The notes below the pieces were generated by a model. It saw only the letters and a program-made list of their open reading frames with translations. It ran no database searches and was not told the DNA's origin. DNA of 64,000 nucleotides from Tropicimonas sp. IMCC34043 (lineage in GTDB: Bacteria > Pseudomonadota > Alphaproteobacteria > Rhodobacterales > Rhodobacteraceae), in the NCBI RefSeq assembly GCF_003390845.1, contig NZ_QMEK01000002.1, positions 310,001 to 374,000 on the forward strand, given 5' to 3'. Positions 1-6,621 of the stretch are shown one piece after another (position 1 is the stretch's first letter; the number at the start of each line of letters is the position of its first letter). Made by a program: the position numbers and the translations under genes.

Positions 1-606
1 GGCGCCGAGGCTGCCACCGGGATGAAAGTCGCGGAACATCTGCGGCGTGAAGCGGCGGTGTTCCATCAACGCCACCGCCAGCGCATCGCCAAGCGCCAGC
101 GTCATGGTGGTCGAGGTGGTGGGCACGATCCCGTTGCCGCAGGCTTCGGGGGCCTCGGGCAACAGCAGCGCGATATCGGCCCGGCTGAGCAGATTGCTGC
201 CCGCGCGTTCGGCGACGCCGATCAACGGAATGCCAAAGCGGCGGGTATAGGCGATCATGTCGGCCAATTCAGGCGTCTCGCCCGATTTCGACACCAGCAA
301 CGCCACATCGCCCGCCGCCATCATGCCGAGATCGCCGTGGCTCGCCTCGGCCGGGTGGACAAAATAGGCGGGCGTGCCGGTCGAGGCAAAGGTCGCGGCG
401 ATCTTGCGCGCAATGTGGCCCGACTTGCCCATGCCCGAGACGATCACGCGGCCGCGCGCCTCGAGGATCAGTTCGACAGCGCGCACGAATTCCGACCCGA
501 TCGATCCTTCGAGAAGGCCAAGCGCCTCGGCCTCGCGCTGGATCACCTGTCGGCCGGTGGCCAAAAGCGTTTGGGGGTCGGGCCGTTCCTGCATGTTCTG
601 GCTCAA
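1..606 (-). CDS. kdsD: D-arabinose-5-phosphate isomerase KdsD/KpsF (partial, C-terminus beyond left edge)
   Basis: Interconverts D-ribulose-5-phosphate and D-arabinose-5-phosphate, the first step of Kdo synthesis for LPS; cytoplasmic. Reading right to left, the protein shows the SIS sugar-isomerase domain: SGMGKSGHIARKIAATF, then a segment with HPAEASHGDLGM, VSKSGETPEL, and the family signature PTTSTTMTLALGDALAVAL followed by FHPGGSLG at the window edge. The C-terminal CBS pair would lie outside. The start is probably TTG at 606, because its TTGA overlaps the rnd stop at 603-605; an in-frame ATG lies at 594. The rnd-kdsD pairing is usual in Rhodobacterales, where lptC/lptA/lptB often follow. 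Identification is strong; the start codon is less certain. Confidence 0.93.
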   Translation of the reverse strand, partial: MSQNMQERPDPQTLLATGRQVIQREAEALGLLEGSIGSEFVRAVELILEARGRVIVSGMGKSGHIARKIAATFASTGTPAYFVHPAEASHGDLGMMAAGDVALLVSKSGETPELADMIAYTRRFGIPLIGVAERAGSNLLSRADIALLLPEAPEACGNGIVPTTSTTMTLALGDALAVALMEHRRFTPQMFRDFHPGGSLGA

Positions 607-1214
607 TGTGAAAAGACGTCGATCTCGGGCCAGCCGGCAAGGTCGAGCTGCGCCCGCGTCGGCAGGAACTCGAAACAGGCCCGGGCGATACCGATCCTGC
701 CCTCGCGCTCCAGCATCTCGTCCAGAATGGCCCGCAGGCGATGAAGGTGGAGCACGTCCGAGGCGGCATATTCCTGCTGGGCCGCCGTCAGCAAGGGCGC
801 GCCCCAGTCGCTCGACTGCTGCTGCTTGGAGAGGTCGATGCCGAGCAACTCCTGGCACAGGTTCTTCAGCCCGTGCCGGTCGGTGAAGGTGCGCACCAGC
901 TTCGAGGCGATCTTGGTGCAATAGACCGGCGCCGCCAGGGCCCCGAAGGCGTGAAACATCACGGCGATGTCGAACCGGCCGAAATGGAACAGCTTGAGTA
1001 CGGCGGGATCGGTCAGCAGTCGTTCGAGGTTGGGCGCCGATGTCTGACCCTGTGCGACCTGCACCAGATGGGCGTTGCCATCCCCGCCCGACAGCTGGAT
1101 CAGGCACAGCCGGTCGCGGTGCAGGTTCAATCCCATCGTCTCGCAGTCGATGGCGACGACAGACCCCAGGTCGAGATCGTCGGGCAGATCGGAGTGATAG
1201 AGGAAAATTGCCAT
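603..1214 (-). CDS. rnd: Ribonuclease D, short alphaproteobacterial form
   Basis: A 203-residue 3'-to-5' exoribonuclease of the DEDDy group, probably acting in tRNA 3'-end maturation. It shows the DxE motif as DCETMGL near residue 24, the second Asp region as HFGRFDIAVMF, and the third motif YAASDVLHLHRL with the Tyr and Asp of DEDDy enzymes near residue 150. It is about half the length of E. coli RNase D because the HRDC domains are absent, as is typical in this group. ATG at 1214 gives the usual N-terminus MAIFLYHSDLP. The stop overlaps the TTG start of kdsD, so the two are co-transcribed. Confidence 0.95.
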   Translation of the reverse strand: MAIFLYHSDLPDDLDLGSVVAIDCETMGLNLHRDRLCLIQLSGGDGNAHLVQVAQGQTSAPNLERLLTDPAVLKLFHFGRFDIAVMFHAFGALAAPVYCTKIASKLVRTFTDRHGLKNLCQELLGIDLSKQQQSSDWGAPLLTAAQQEYAASDVLHLHRLRAILDEMLEREGRIGIARACFEFLPTRAQLDLAGWPEIDVFSH

Positions 1215-1432
1215 GTCTGGTCCGGCTGGCTCTTGTCTATCTTCACCGGTGTCCTGATTTTGGCCGATTGTCCAGATTGCATGCGGTCGCGAAGCGATTT
1301 GTTGGTGGGCCGGTGGGGGCGCGGCGCCCCGGCGCAGGCGGGCCGGGCGAGCGAAGCGGCGCCATGCAAAGCCGCCCGGGGTCGCGGTCGCCCCATTGAT
1401 TCATTGTTAACGTAAACGGTTCAGAAATTAAC

Positions 1433-1461
1433 TGGTCATTGCGGCTGCAAGCAATTATATA
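1433..1461 (+). promoter_or_regulatory. Possible sigma-70-type promoter
   Basis: TGGTCA at 1433-1438 and TATATA at 1456-1461 are separated by 17 bases inside the only AT-rich stretch of the gap. Each hexamer matches the consensus at four of six positions, so this is a weak prediction. It would give a leader of roughly 170 bases to the 1644 gene. Confidence 0.3.
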
Positions 1462-1579
1462 GGGTAGCGACGTCGCAGAGATGGGACGATCGACGATGTA
1501 ACGACCGAACGGTGATGCCGGATCCCGACGACGGGCCGGCGCCGAGCGGGGCGGCAGGGATGTTCCTGTCGCTGTTTTT

Positions 1580-1634
1580 GGGTTTTCGGGTCTTCGGGTT
1601 GTCCGGTTTCCCTGGTTCTTGGTTTTTGGTTTCG
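1580..1634 (+). repeat. Degenerate G/T-rich octamer tandem repeat
   Basis: About seven head-to-tail units of the form GGGTTTTC, GGGTCTTC, GGGTTGTCC, GGTTTCCC, TGGTTCTT, GGTTTTT, GGTTTCGA. The first three units supply three GGG tracts and a fourth GG, so a two-layer G-quadruplex is possible. The array ends ten bases before ATG 1644, where a ribosome binding site would be expected. Confidence 0.6.
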
Positions 1635-1643
1635 AGTGTTGAC

Positions 1644-2021
1644 ATGAATGCCCAGTTTTCCGACCTTATGTCTGTTGACCCGTTAGGGTTTCAATGCATT
1701 CCCGAGGATCTGCTTGATGCCGCCTTTGCTCGGGCGGACAAACCGGTTCTGGTGCCGCGTACCTGCGACACCGGAGATCAGTTCTTGGATCCAGGGGTTC
1801 TGGCACAGCTTCTGGGGCACACCCCGTCCGCCGAGGAATGGTCGCAGTACCAATGGCGGTACCTGCATTTTTATGGGCTCTCGACGACATCGCTTCCCGG
1901 CAAGCTGCTCTATTCAGACAACCCCAGTCCGGTGCCGGTGCCGGGGTCGTCCGTCGGCTTGTTGACGGCTATGCTGATCGTGGCCTTCGTCGGTTTCGTC
2001 CGCCGCAGGCGCCACGCCTGA
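1644..2021 (+). CDS. Small protein with VPLPA/PEP-CTERM-like sorting tail
   Basis: A 125-residue protein of unknown function. The last 30 residues follow the tripartite pattern of exosortase substrates: a Pro-rich motif (PVPVPGSS, compare VPLPA), a hydrophobic helix (LLTAMLIVAFVGFV) and a basic end (RRRRHA). VPLPA-type tails are common in Rhodobacteraceae and are associated with export to the surface with exopolysaccharide. The rest of the protein matches nothing I recognise. From ATG 1644 no signal peptide is visible, although exosortase substrates normally have one. Starting at ATG 1560 would add a hydrophobic stretch (MFLSLFLGFRVFGLSG) but would translate the octamer repeat. The start is therefore open. 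Confidence 0.55.
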   Translation: MNAQFSDLMSVDPLGFQCIPEDLLDAAFARADKPVLVPRTCDTGDQFLDPGVLAQLLGHTPSAEEWSQYQWRYLHFYGLSTTSLPGKLLYSDNPSPVPVPGSSVGLLTAMLIVAFVGFVRRRRHA

Positions 2022-2420
2022 CCAGCCGACGCGGGTGCCTGCCCTATCCGGATTGCTGACGATGACGCATGGCCAATGCGCCGCGCCGACCCGGCACCGG
2101 GGCGCAGTGCGGCAGTTGCAATGGCGCGCCTTTCGGCCAAACCCGGGCGAATCGCTGACACCGAAGTGGCTGTTTTCGAACAATGGCCGTCACCCCGGGT
2201 GATCTCGCCAGCGCCATCGAGATCCGCTTTCGCCGCGTCCGGTTAGCCAATTTTTCATTCAATTTCAAAAGTTAATCCGGGGACTCGCGGGTATCCGCCG
2301 GGGGATGCCGGATTTTGTCCTGTGCATGAATCGGCGAAAAGCTGTAACATGCTCATAGACAGATAGAGACAGCGCACAGAAAATTTCGGCGCGAAATTGG
2401 ATACCGAAAGGACTTGACAG
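2022..2420. other. Intergenic region, no gene seen
   Basis: In 399 bases no frame shows recognisable protein. A 13-bp palindrome (TCACCCCGGGTGA) lies at 2190-2202. The stretch before 2421 is more AT-rich and probably contains the promoter of the next gene, but no clear -35/-10 pair was found. A ribosome binding site (CGAAAGGAC) precedes ATG 2421. Confidence 0.45.
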
Positions 2421-3881
2421 ATGCTCAGGAATTTTGCCGTTGCCGCCGCTACTGCCGCATTGGTTTCGGTCCCGGCGCCCCAGGCGAGCGCCGGAAACAA
2501 TTTTGGCAAGGTTGCAGCCGGGGCTGCGGTGGGTCTTGGCATAGCTTGCGTGACCGGCGTGATCTGCAAGAAGCAACAGCAGACCACGCAAAGGGCGCCG
2601 TCCAGCGGCGGAACCAAGAAAAAGGCGGCGCCGCAGATGAGCGCAGCGGAGCGGGCCCAGCGTCAGGAAAACAAGGACGTCCAGACGGCGCTCAATGCCT
2701 TCGGTTTCAATGTCGGCACCCCCGACGGCGTGTTCGGAAAGAACACCTACGCGGGCATGCGTGATTACCAGGCCTTCATGGGGTACCCTGTGACCGGCGA
2801 GCTCGACCCCTATCAGAAACAGTTCCTGCTTGAGAGCCAGCAGCGCGCCGTGGCTTCGGGCGCCTATCCGACCCGCGATATGCTGAAGGCCTATCAGAAC
2901 GAGGCCAGGGGTTATTCCAACGGCTACGGCGCGCCGAACGGGGCAAATCCGGGTACGGGATACAACGACACCAACGGCTATGCCGGAAACGGTGGCTACA
3001 ACACGAACGGCGGTTACAACGGTAACGACGGCTATGCCGGAAACGGCGCCTATGGCGGCAGCAACGGCTATCCGGTGCCGCCGCCGGCTGTTGTTCCGCC
3101 GATGGCGAACCAGCCGGTGCCCGCGACGACCGACATCAAGCTGCCGATCCTGCCGACCCGGTCCGGGGGGCTTGTCGGTTCCGGCGGCGGCTCGATGGCC
3201 GATCGTTGCGAATTGGTCGATCTTCTCAGCCAGTCGAGCGGCGTGATCCAGGCCGTGAACATCACCGATCCCGATCAGGCGCTCAGCCAGCAGTTCTGTG
3301 CCATGCGCGGCTATGCGATCAGCGAAGGCCAGAGCGTCATGGCGGCCTATGGGGTCGATGACGAATCGATGCGGTCCGAGGTCTGCGGACCGATCGCGCT
3401 GCAGATGGCCGAAACAGGCGCGATGACCGGCGAATCTTCGCCCCAGGTAGCCGCCGCCAAGGCCGCCGAGATCACCCGCGGTCTGGGTGTCGACGATCCG
3501 AGTGCTGCGCGCGACTATGGCCGCATGTGCCTGAGCGTCGGCTATCGCGTCGACGACCCCGAACTGGCTGCCGGCGGTGCGCTGATGATGCTGGGGCAGG
3601 GCGATTATGCCTATGCCGAGGTCATCGCCCACCACCTGCGCGAGGGCTTCGGCGTTCCGGCCAATTCCGCTGCCGCGGTGCCGTGGTACGAGACCACGAT
3701 CACCACGCTCGAACGTGGCGGGCAACCGGCGTTCCTGCCGACGCAGTCGGCGGGCCGGGTTGCGGTGATGCGCAACGTGCTGGCGATGGGCGGCATGCAG
3801 GCGGCCAACGACGGCGTGCTTCCGGGCGCGGTTCCGGTCAGCACCGGACCCGTCCTCCCGGTCCTGAAAAAAGGGAACTGA
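2421..3881 (+). CDS. Secreted peptidoglycan-binding-domain protein with Gly/Asn/Tyr-rich linker
   Basis: 486 residues. Residues 1-24 are a signal peptide ending PQASA. A short hydrophobic stretch with two Cys follows (IACVTGVICKK, near 41-52). Residues about 85-135 resemble a PG_binding_1 domain: DVQTALNAFGFNVGTPDGVFG, then an aromatic-rich DYQAFMGYPVTGEL. Residues about 164-217 are low-complexity Gly, Asn and Tyr repeats. The C-terminal 230 residues, with several Cys (DRCELVDLL, QQFCAMRGY, SEVCGP, GRMCLSVGY), are unrecognised. It is likely periplasmic and bound to the wall. It stands just upstream of, and in line with, the SrfB/SrfC operon but has its own terminator, so it may be a separately expressed partner. 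Confidence 0.8.
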   Translation: MLRNFAVAAATAALVSVPAPQASAGNNFGKVAAGAAVGLGIACVTGVICKKQQQTTQRAPSSGGTKKKAAPQMSAAERAQRQENKDVQTALNAFGFNVGTPDGVFGKNTYAGMRDYQAFMGYPVTGELDPYQKQFLLESQQRAVASGAYPTRDMLKAYQNEARGYSNGYGAPNGANPGTGYNDTNGYAGNGGYNTNGGYNGNDGYAGNGAYGGSNGYPVPPPAVVPPMANQPVPATTDIKLPILPTRSGGLVGSGGGSMADRCELVDLLSQSSGVIQAVNITDPDQALSQQFCAMRGYAISEGQSVMAAYGVDDESMRSEVCGPIALQMAETGAMTGESSPQVAAAKAAEITRGLGVDDPSAARDYGRMCLSVGYRVDDPELAAGGALMMLGQGDYAYAEVIAHHLREGFGVPANSAAAVPWYETTITTLERGGQPAFLPTQSAGRVAVMRNVLAMGGMQAANDGVLPGAVPVSTGPVLPVLKKGN

Positions 3882-3912
3882 GCCGCAACGGCGCCGTTCC
3901 CCGGCTGGTTCA

Positions 3913-3946
3913 GGCCCTGGCGTCTTGCGCCGGGGCCTTGTCTTTT
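3913..3946 (+). terminator. Rho-independent terminator after the PG-binding gene
   Basis: A 10-bp stem (GGCCCTGGCG with CGCCGGGGCC, one G-T pair) encloses a five-base loop and is followed by TTGTCTTTT. It lies 31 bases after the stop at 3881 and separates that gene from the downstream operon. Confidence 0.8.
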
Positions 3947-4029
3947 CGGACCGGTCTGGTGCCGGACCGCTCGGGGTGCGCGTGCCCTGCCTGAGTGGCA
4001 GGTGTCATTGGCACGGCCCGCCGTTTTCG

Positions 4030-4058
4030 TTGACCCGAAAAATCACGTGTTGTTAGAT
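4030..4058 (+). promoter_or_regulatory. Promoter of the SrfB/SrfC operon
   Basis: TTGACC at 4030-4035 and TTAGAT at 4053-4058 with a 17-base spacer form one of the best sigma-70-like promoters in the window. Transcription would start near 4065, giving a leader of under 20 bases before ATG 4083. Confidence 0.65.
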
Positions 4059-4082
4059 ACCCGGGTGCTGGGGATAGTATCG

Positions 4083-4757
4083 ATGCGTCTTTTCCTTTTT
4101 CTTTCTGCCATTTGTCTTGTCCTGATTGTAACCGGTTCAGCGGCGCTGGCGCTGAAGGCCTGCGGTGTGACCCTTCCCTTCGGGCTTGGTGCCTGGTCGG
4201 CTTGCCGGACGGCGCCCGATTATGCCTCGCTCGATCGTCTTGCCGCATTGAAGGTCGAGCGCGGGGATCTGCGCGCCCGCATTTCGGTGCTCGAAAACGA
4301 CCTCGGCAAGATCCAGTGCGAGGCAGATGCGCAGACGCCCCCCGCCTCGGTACCCGCCACCATCGACAAGGACGCCTTCCAGCGCCGGGATCTGGCGGCT
4401 CTGTCCGGCTGCTGGCAGTTGATGACACAATTCGACGTGCGCAACGCGCGCACCGGCAAGTCGACCACCTATGATCGCTGGGCCGTATGTTTCGAACCGG
4501 ACGGAACGGGAACAGAGGTTCTGACAGCCACCGATGGCACCACCTGCGAGGGTCCGGTTGCTGGCGCCTTCGACACTTCCGGCAGTTTCGAGATCAGCAA
4601 GCCCGGGAAACTGGACTGCAGCGACGGGACGTTCATCTACAAGACGCAGGCCTCGTGCAATCTGGACGGTGCCGGGCGCGCGATCTGCGATCTCTATCAG
4701 CCGGAAACGGGCGGGACCGACCGGGTCGAACTGCGCCGCGGAACACAGGAGCCCTGA
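4083..4757 (+). CDS. Bitopic membrane protein with juxtamembrane coiled coil, first gene of the SrfB/SrfC operon
   Basis: 224 residues of unknown function. Residues 1-24 form a membrane anchor or uncleaved signal (MRLFLFLSAICLVLIVTGSA). Residues 59-79 form a short predicted coiled coil, LRARISVLENDLGKIQC, ending in Cys79; near-identical helices sit just after the membrane helix in the products of 4760-6601 and 18905-20533. The C-terminal domain (about 100-224) is Cys-rich and beta-like: SGCWQL, AVCFEPDG, DGTTCEGPV, KLDCSDGTFIYK, ASCNLDGAGRAICDL. It is likely periplasmic. ATG 4083 follows the promoter directly, and an upstream in-frame codon at 4002 would run into the promoter. The stop is two bases from the next start. 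Confidence 0.75.
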   Translation: MRLFLFLSAICLVLIVTGSAALALKACGVTLPFGLGAWSACRTAPDYASLDRLAALKVERGDLRARISVLENDLGKIQCEADAQTPPASVPATIDKDAFQRRDLAALSGCWQLMTQFDVRNARTGKSTTYDRWAVCFEPDGTGTEVLTATDGTTCEGPVAGAFDTSGSFEISKPGKLDCSDGTFIYKTQASCNLDGAGRAICDLYQPETGGTDRVELRRGTQEP

Positions 4758-4759
4758 GA

Positions 4760-6601
4760 ATGGCCGATCACTTCCTTGCAAAGTCGCGCGTCAACCTCAC
4801 GGATTGCCTGCCTTCGGGTGACGGGCTGGCAATCGAACGCTTCGAGACGCTCTCGCGCATCCTCGACACCGGCGCCGGTGCCGCGGTCGCCCGGCTGTTC
4901 GCCGAGCCGCTGATCAGCCGCGGCAACGACGTCGCCTCGCCCACCATCGCCTGGTACACCGAGTTCGAAGGCGAGGGGGTCCCGTTCTCGGAACTGGACG
5001 AGGACGCCCGCAGCGAACTTGGCGATGTGCTGAGCCGTCGCCTTGCCACCCTGCCGGATCTGATCACCGACGACGAGGACGGCGCCCTGCTGGCGGCGGC
5101 GCTTCACACGCTGACACCCGACAGCGTGTGGTCGGTGGGCGGGCGTCCGGTGATCCTGAACTGGGGGATGCTGCCCGAAGAGGCGCGAACCGACGACCGC
5201 GCGCGGCAGCGTCATTTTCGCACCACGCTCGGTCGTTTCCTCGACATCCCCGCGCCGCCCATCGGTGGCGATCTGGCCGATTGGTCGGCGACCCGCAAGG
5301 CGGCGGCGGTCGGGGTCGCCACAGCCGGTGTTGCCGCATTGGCAACCGCCGGCCCTGCCGCGGCCGATGCCCGAACCGCGAAGTTCGCTTCTGAGGGGCC
5401 GCCGCCGGCTTCTCCACCGCCAACCCCGGTCCCGGCGGCTGGCGGCCGGCTGCCGCTGATTGCCTGGCTGCCGCTCGTGTTGCTGCTGGTCCTGTCGGGC
5501 GCGGTGCTTGCCTGGCTTCTGGTTCCGGGCACACGGCTGTTCGCCGCCCCGCCACCCGCGCCGCTGGTCACGGACGCCGAGGCCGCGCGGCTTGCCGGCA
5601 GCGTCAACGAGGCGCTTCGCGCCCGCATCGCCGCACTGGAAAAGGCGCTCGACGGGGCGGTCTGTCAGGCCGATGGCACACTTCTGATGCCCGAGGGCAT
5701 TACCATCGAAGGCATGCTGCCGCCCTCGCCGCAGACCCCGATGCAGGCACAGGGCAACCGTGTCGCGACCACGGCCGACCCGATCCTGCCCGCAGCGCTC
5801 ACCCGTCTGATTGCCGGCGCGGACGGCACGGAACCCCGCACGCTGCTGCAAACGATCGAGGCGCGCACGGTCATGGTGCTGGTCCGGTCCGAGCGCGGCA
5901 TCACCGCGGGGACCGGCTTTGTCGTCGGGCCGGGAAGCGTTGTCACCAATCTGCATGTGGTGGACGGCGCACTGCCCGATGGCATCCATGTCATCAACAA
6001 CGCGCTCGGCACCGCCCGCCCGGCCGAGATGGTCAAGACCTCGGGGCCGTTCGAGCAAACCGGCAAGGACTTTGCCCTGCTTCGGGTCGCGGACATGGAT
6101 CTGCCGGCCTTCCAGATCTATGTGCCCGACGCGCCGCTGAAGGGGCTCGAGGTTTTCGCCGCGGGCTATCCGGGCGACACGCTCGCGACCGATGCCGAAT
6201 TCAAGGCGCTGCGTGCCGGGGCGACCGACGCGGTGCCCGCGCTGATCGTCACCGACGGGACCGTGAATCTTGAACCGACGCTTGCGCAGACCGCGCGGGT
6301 GATCGAACATTCGGCGCCGATCTCGAAAGGCAACTCGGGTGGCCCGCTGGTCGATGCCTGCGGGCGGCTGGTGGGAGTGAACACTTTCGTGCGCCGCGGA
6401 TCGCTGCGCGACCTGAACTTTGCCCAGTCCGCGCCCGATCTCGTCGCCTTCCTGCAGAACACCCCGGCGATCACCTCGGTGGTCACGCAGGCCTGCACAC
6501 CCGAGATCCTGCGCCCCTCGGTGCGCAGCGCGGCGAACGCAGAGCCGCCACAGACAACTTCCACGCCGGTGCTGCCCAAACTCGTGAAGCCCGCGCCCTG
6601 A
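4760..6601 (+). CDS. Membrane-anchored trypsin-like serine protease
   Basis: 613 residues. Residues 1-160 form a cytoplasmic domain that resembles the N-terminus of the vWA protein at 18905 (FAEP at 47-50, WY at 65-66, PVILNW at 130-135). A Pro/Ala-rich linker follows, then a transmembrane helix at about 231-257 and a coiled-coil motif LRARIAALEKALDGAVC at 286-302. The C-terminal half is a periplasmic trypsin-fold peptidase with His399 (TNLHVVDG), Asp437 (GKDFALL) and Ser526 (GNSGGPLVD), so the catalytic triad is complete. The oxyanion region and GTGFVVGPG strand fit the Do/HtrA-like S1 family; no PDZ domain is visible. It is probably a regulated periplasmic protease within the operon. ATG 4760 follows the previous stop. 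Confidence 0.85.
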   Translation: MADHFLAKSRVNLTDCLPSGDGLAIERFETLSRILDTGAGAAVARLFAEPLISRGNDVASPTIAWYTEFEGEGVPFSELDEDARSELGDVLSRRLATLPDLITDDEDGALLAAALHTLTPDSVWSVGGRPVILNWGMLPEEARTDDRARQRHFRTTLGRFLDIPAPPIGGDLADWSATRKAAAVGVATAGVAALATAGPAAADARTAKFASEGPPPASPPPTPVPAAGGRLPLIAWLPLVLLLVLSGAVLAWLLVPGTRLFAAPPPAPLVTDAEAARLAGSVNEALRARIAALEKALDGAVCQADGTLLMPEGITIEGMLPPSPQTPMQAQGNRVATTADPILPAALTRLIAGADGTEPRTLLQTIEARTVMVLVRSERGITAGTGFVVGPGSVVTNLHVVDGALPDGIHVINNALGTARPAEMVKTSGPFEQTGKDFALLRVADMDLPAFQIYVPDAPLKGLEVFAAGYPGDTLATDAEFKALRAGATDAVPALIVTDGTVNLEPTLAQTARVIEHSAPISKGNSGGPLVDACGRLVGVNTFVRRGSLRDLNFAQSAPDLVAFLQNTPAITSVVTQACTPEILRPSVRSAANAEPPQTTSTPVLPKLVKPAP

Positions 6602-6621
6602 ACAGACCGAGCAGATTGCAT

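Larger units (their letters stand above)
1215..1643. other. Intergenic region between divergent rnd and the 1644 gene
   Basis: No convincing gene lies in these 429 bases. The left part, next to rnd, is GC-rich. The middle (about 1395-1465) is AT-rich and holds a possible promoter for the rightward gene. The right part holds a degenerate G/T-rich octamer repeat at 1580-1634. An open frame upstream of 1644 could extend the next gene to ATG 1560 or 1512, but it would be read through the repeat. Confidence 0.5.

Noticed and set aside
1395-1412. TTTACGTTAAC on the minus strand, resembling half of a LiuR operator
   Set aside because: The second half does not complete the palindrome and the neighbours (rnd and a sorting-tail gene) have no link to acyl-CoA breakdown.
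2911-3072. Short DNA repeats considered as a CRISPR array
   Set aside because: The repeats are in-frame codons for Gly, Asn and Tyr inside a secreted protein, with no spacer structure or cas genes.
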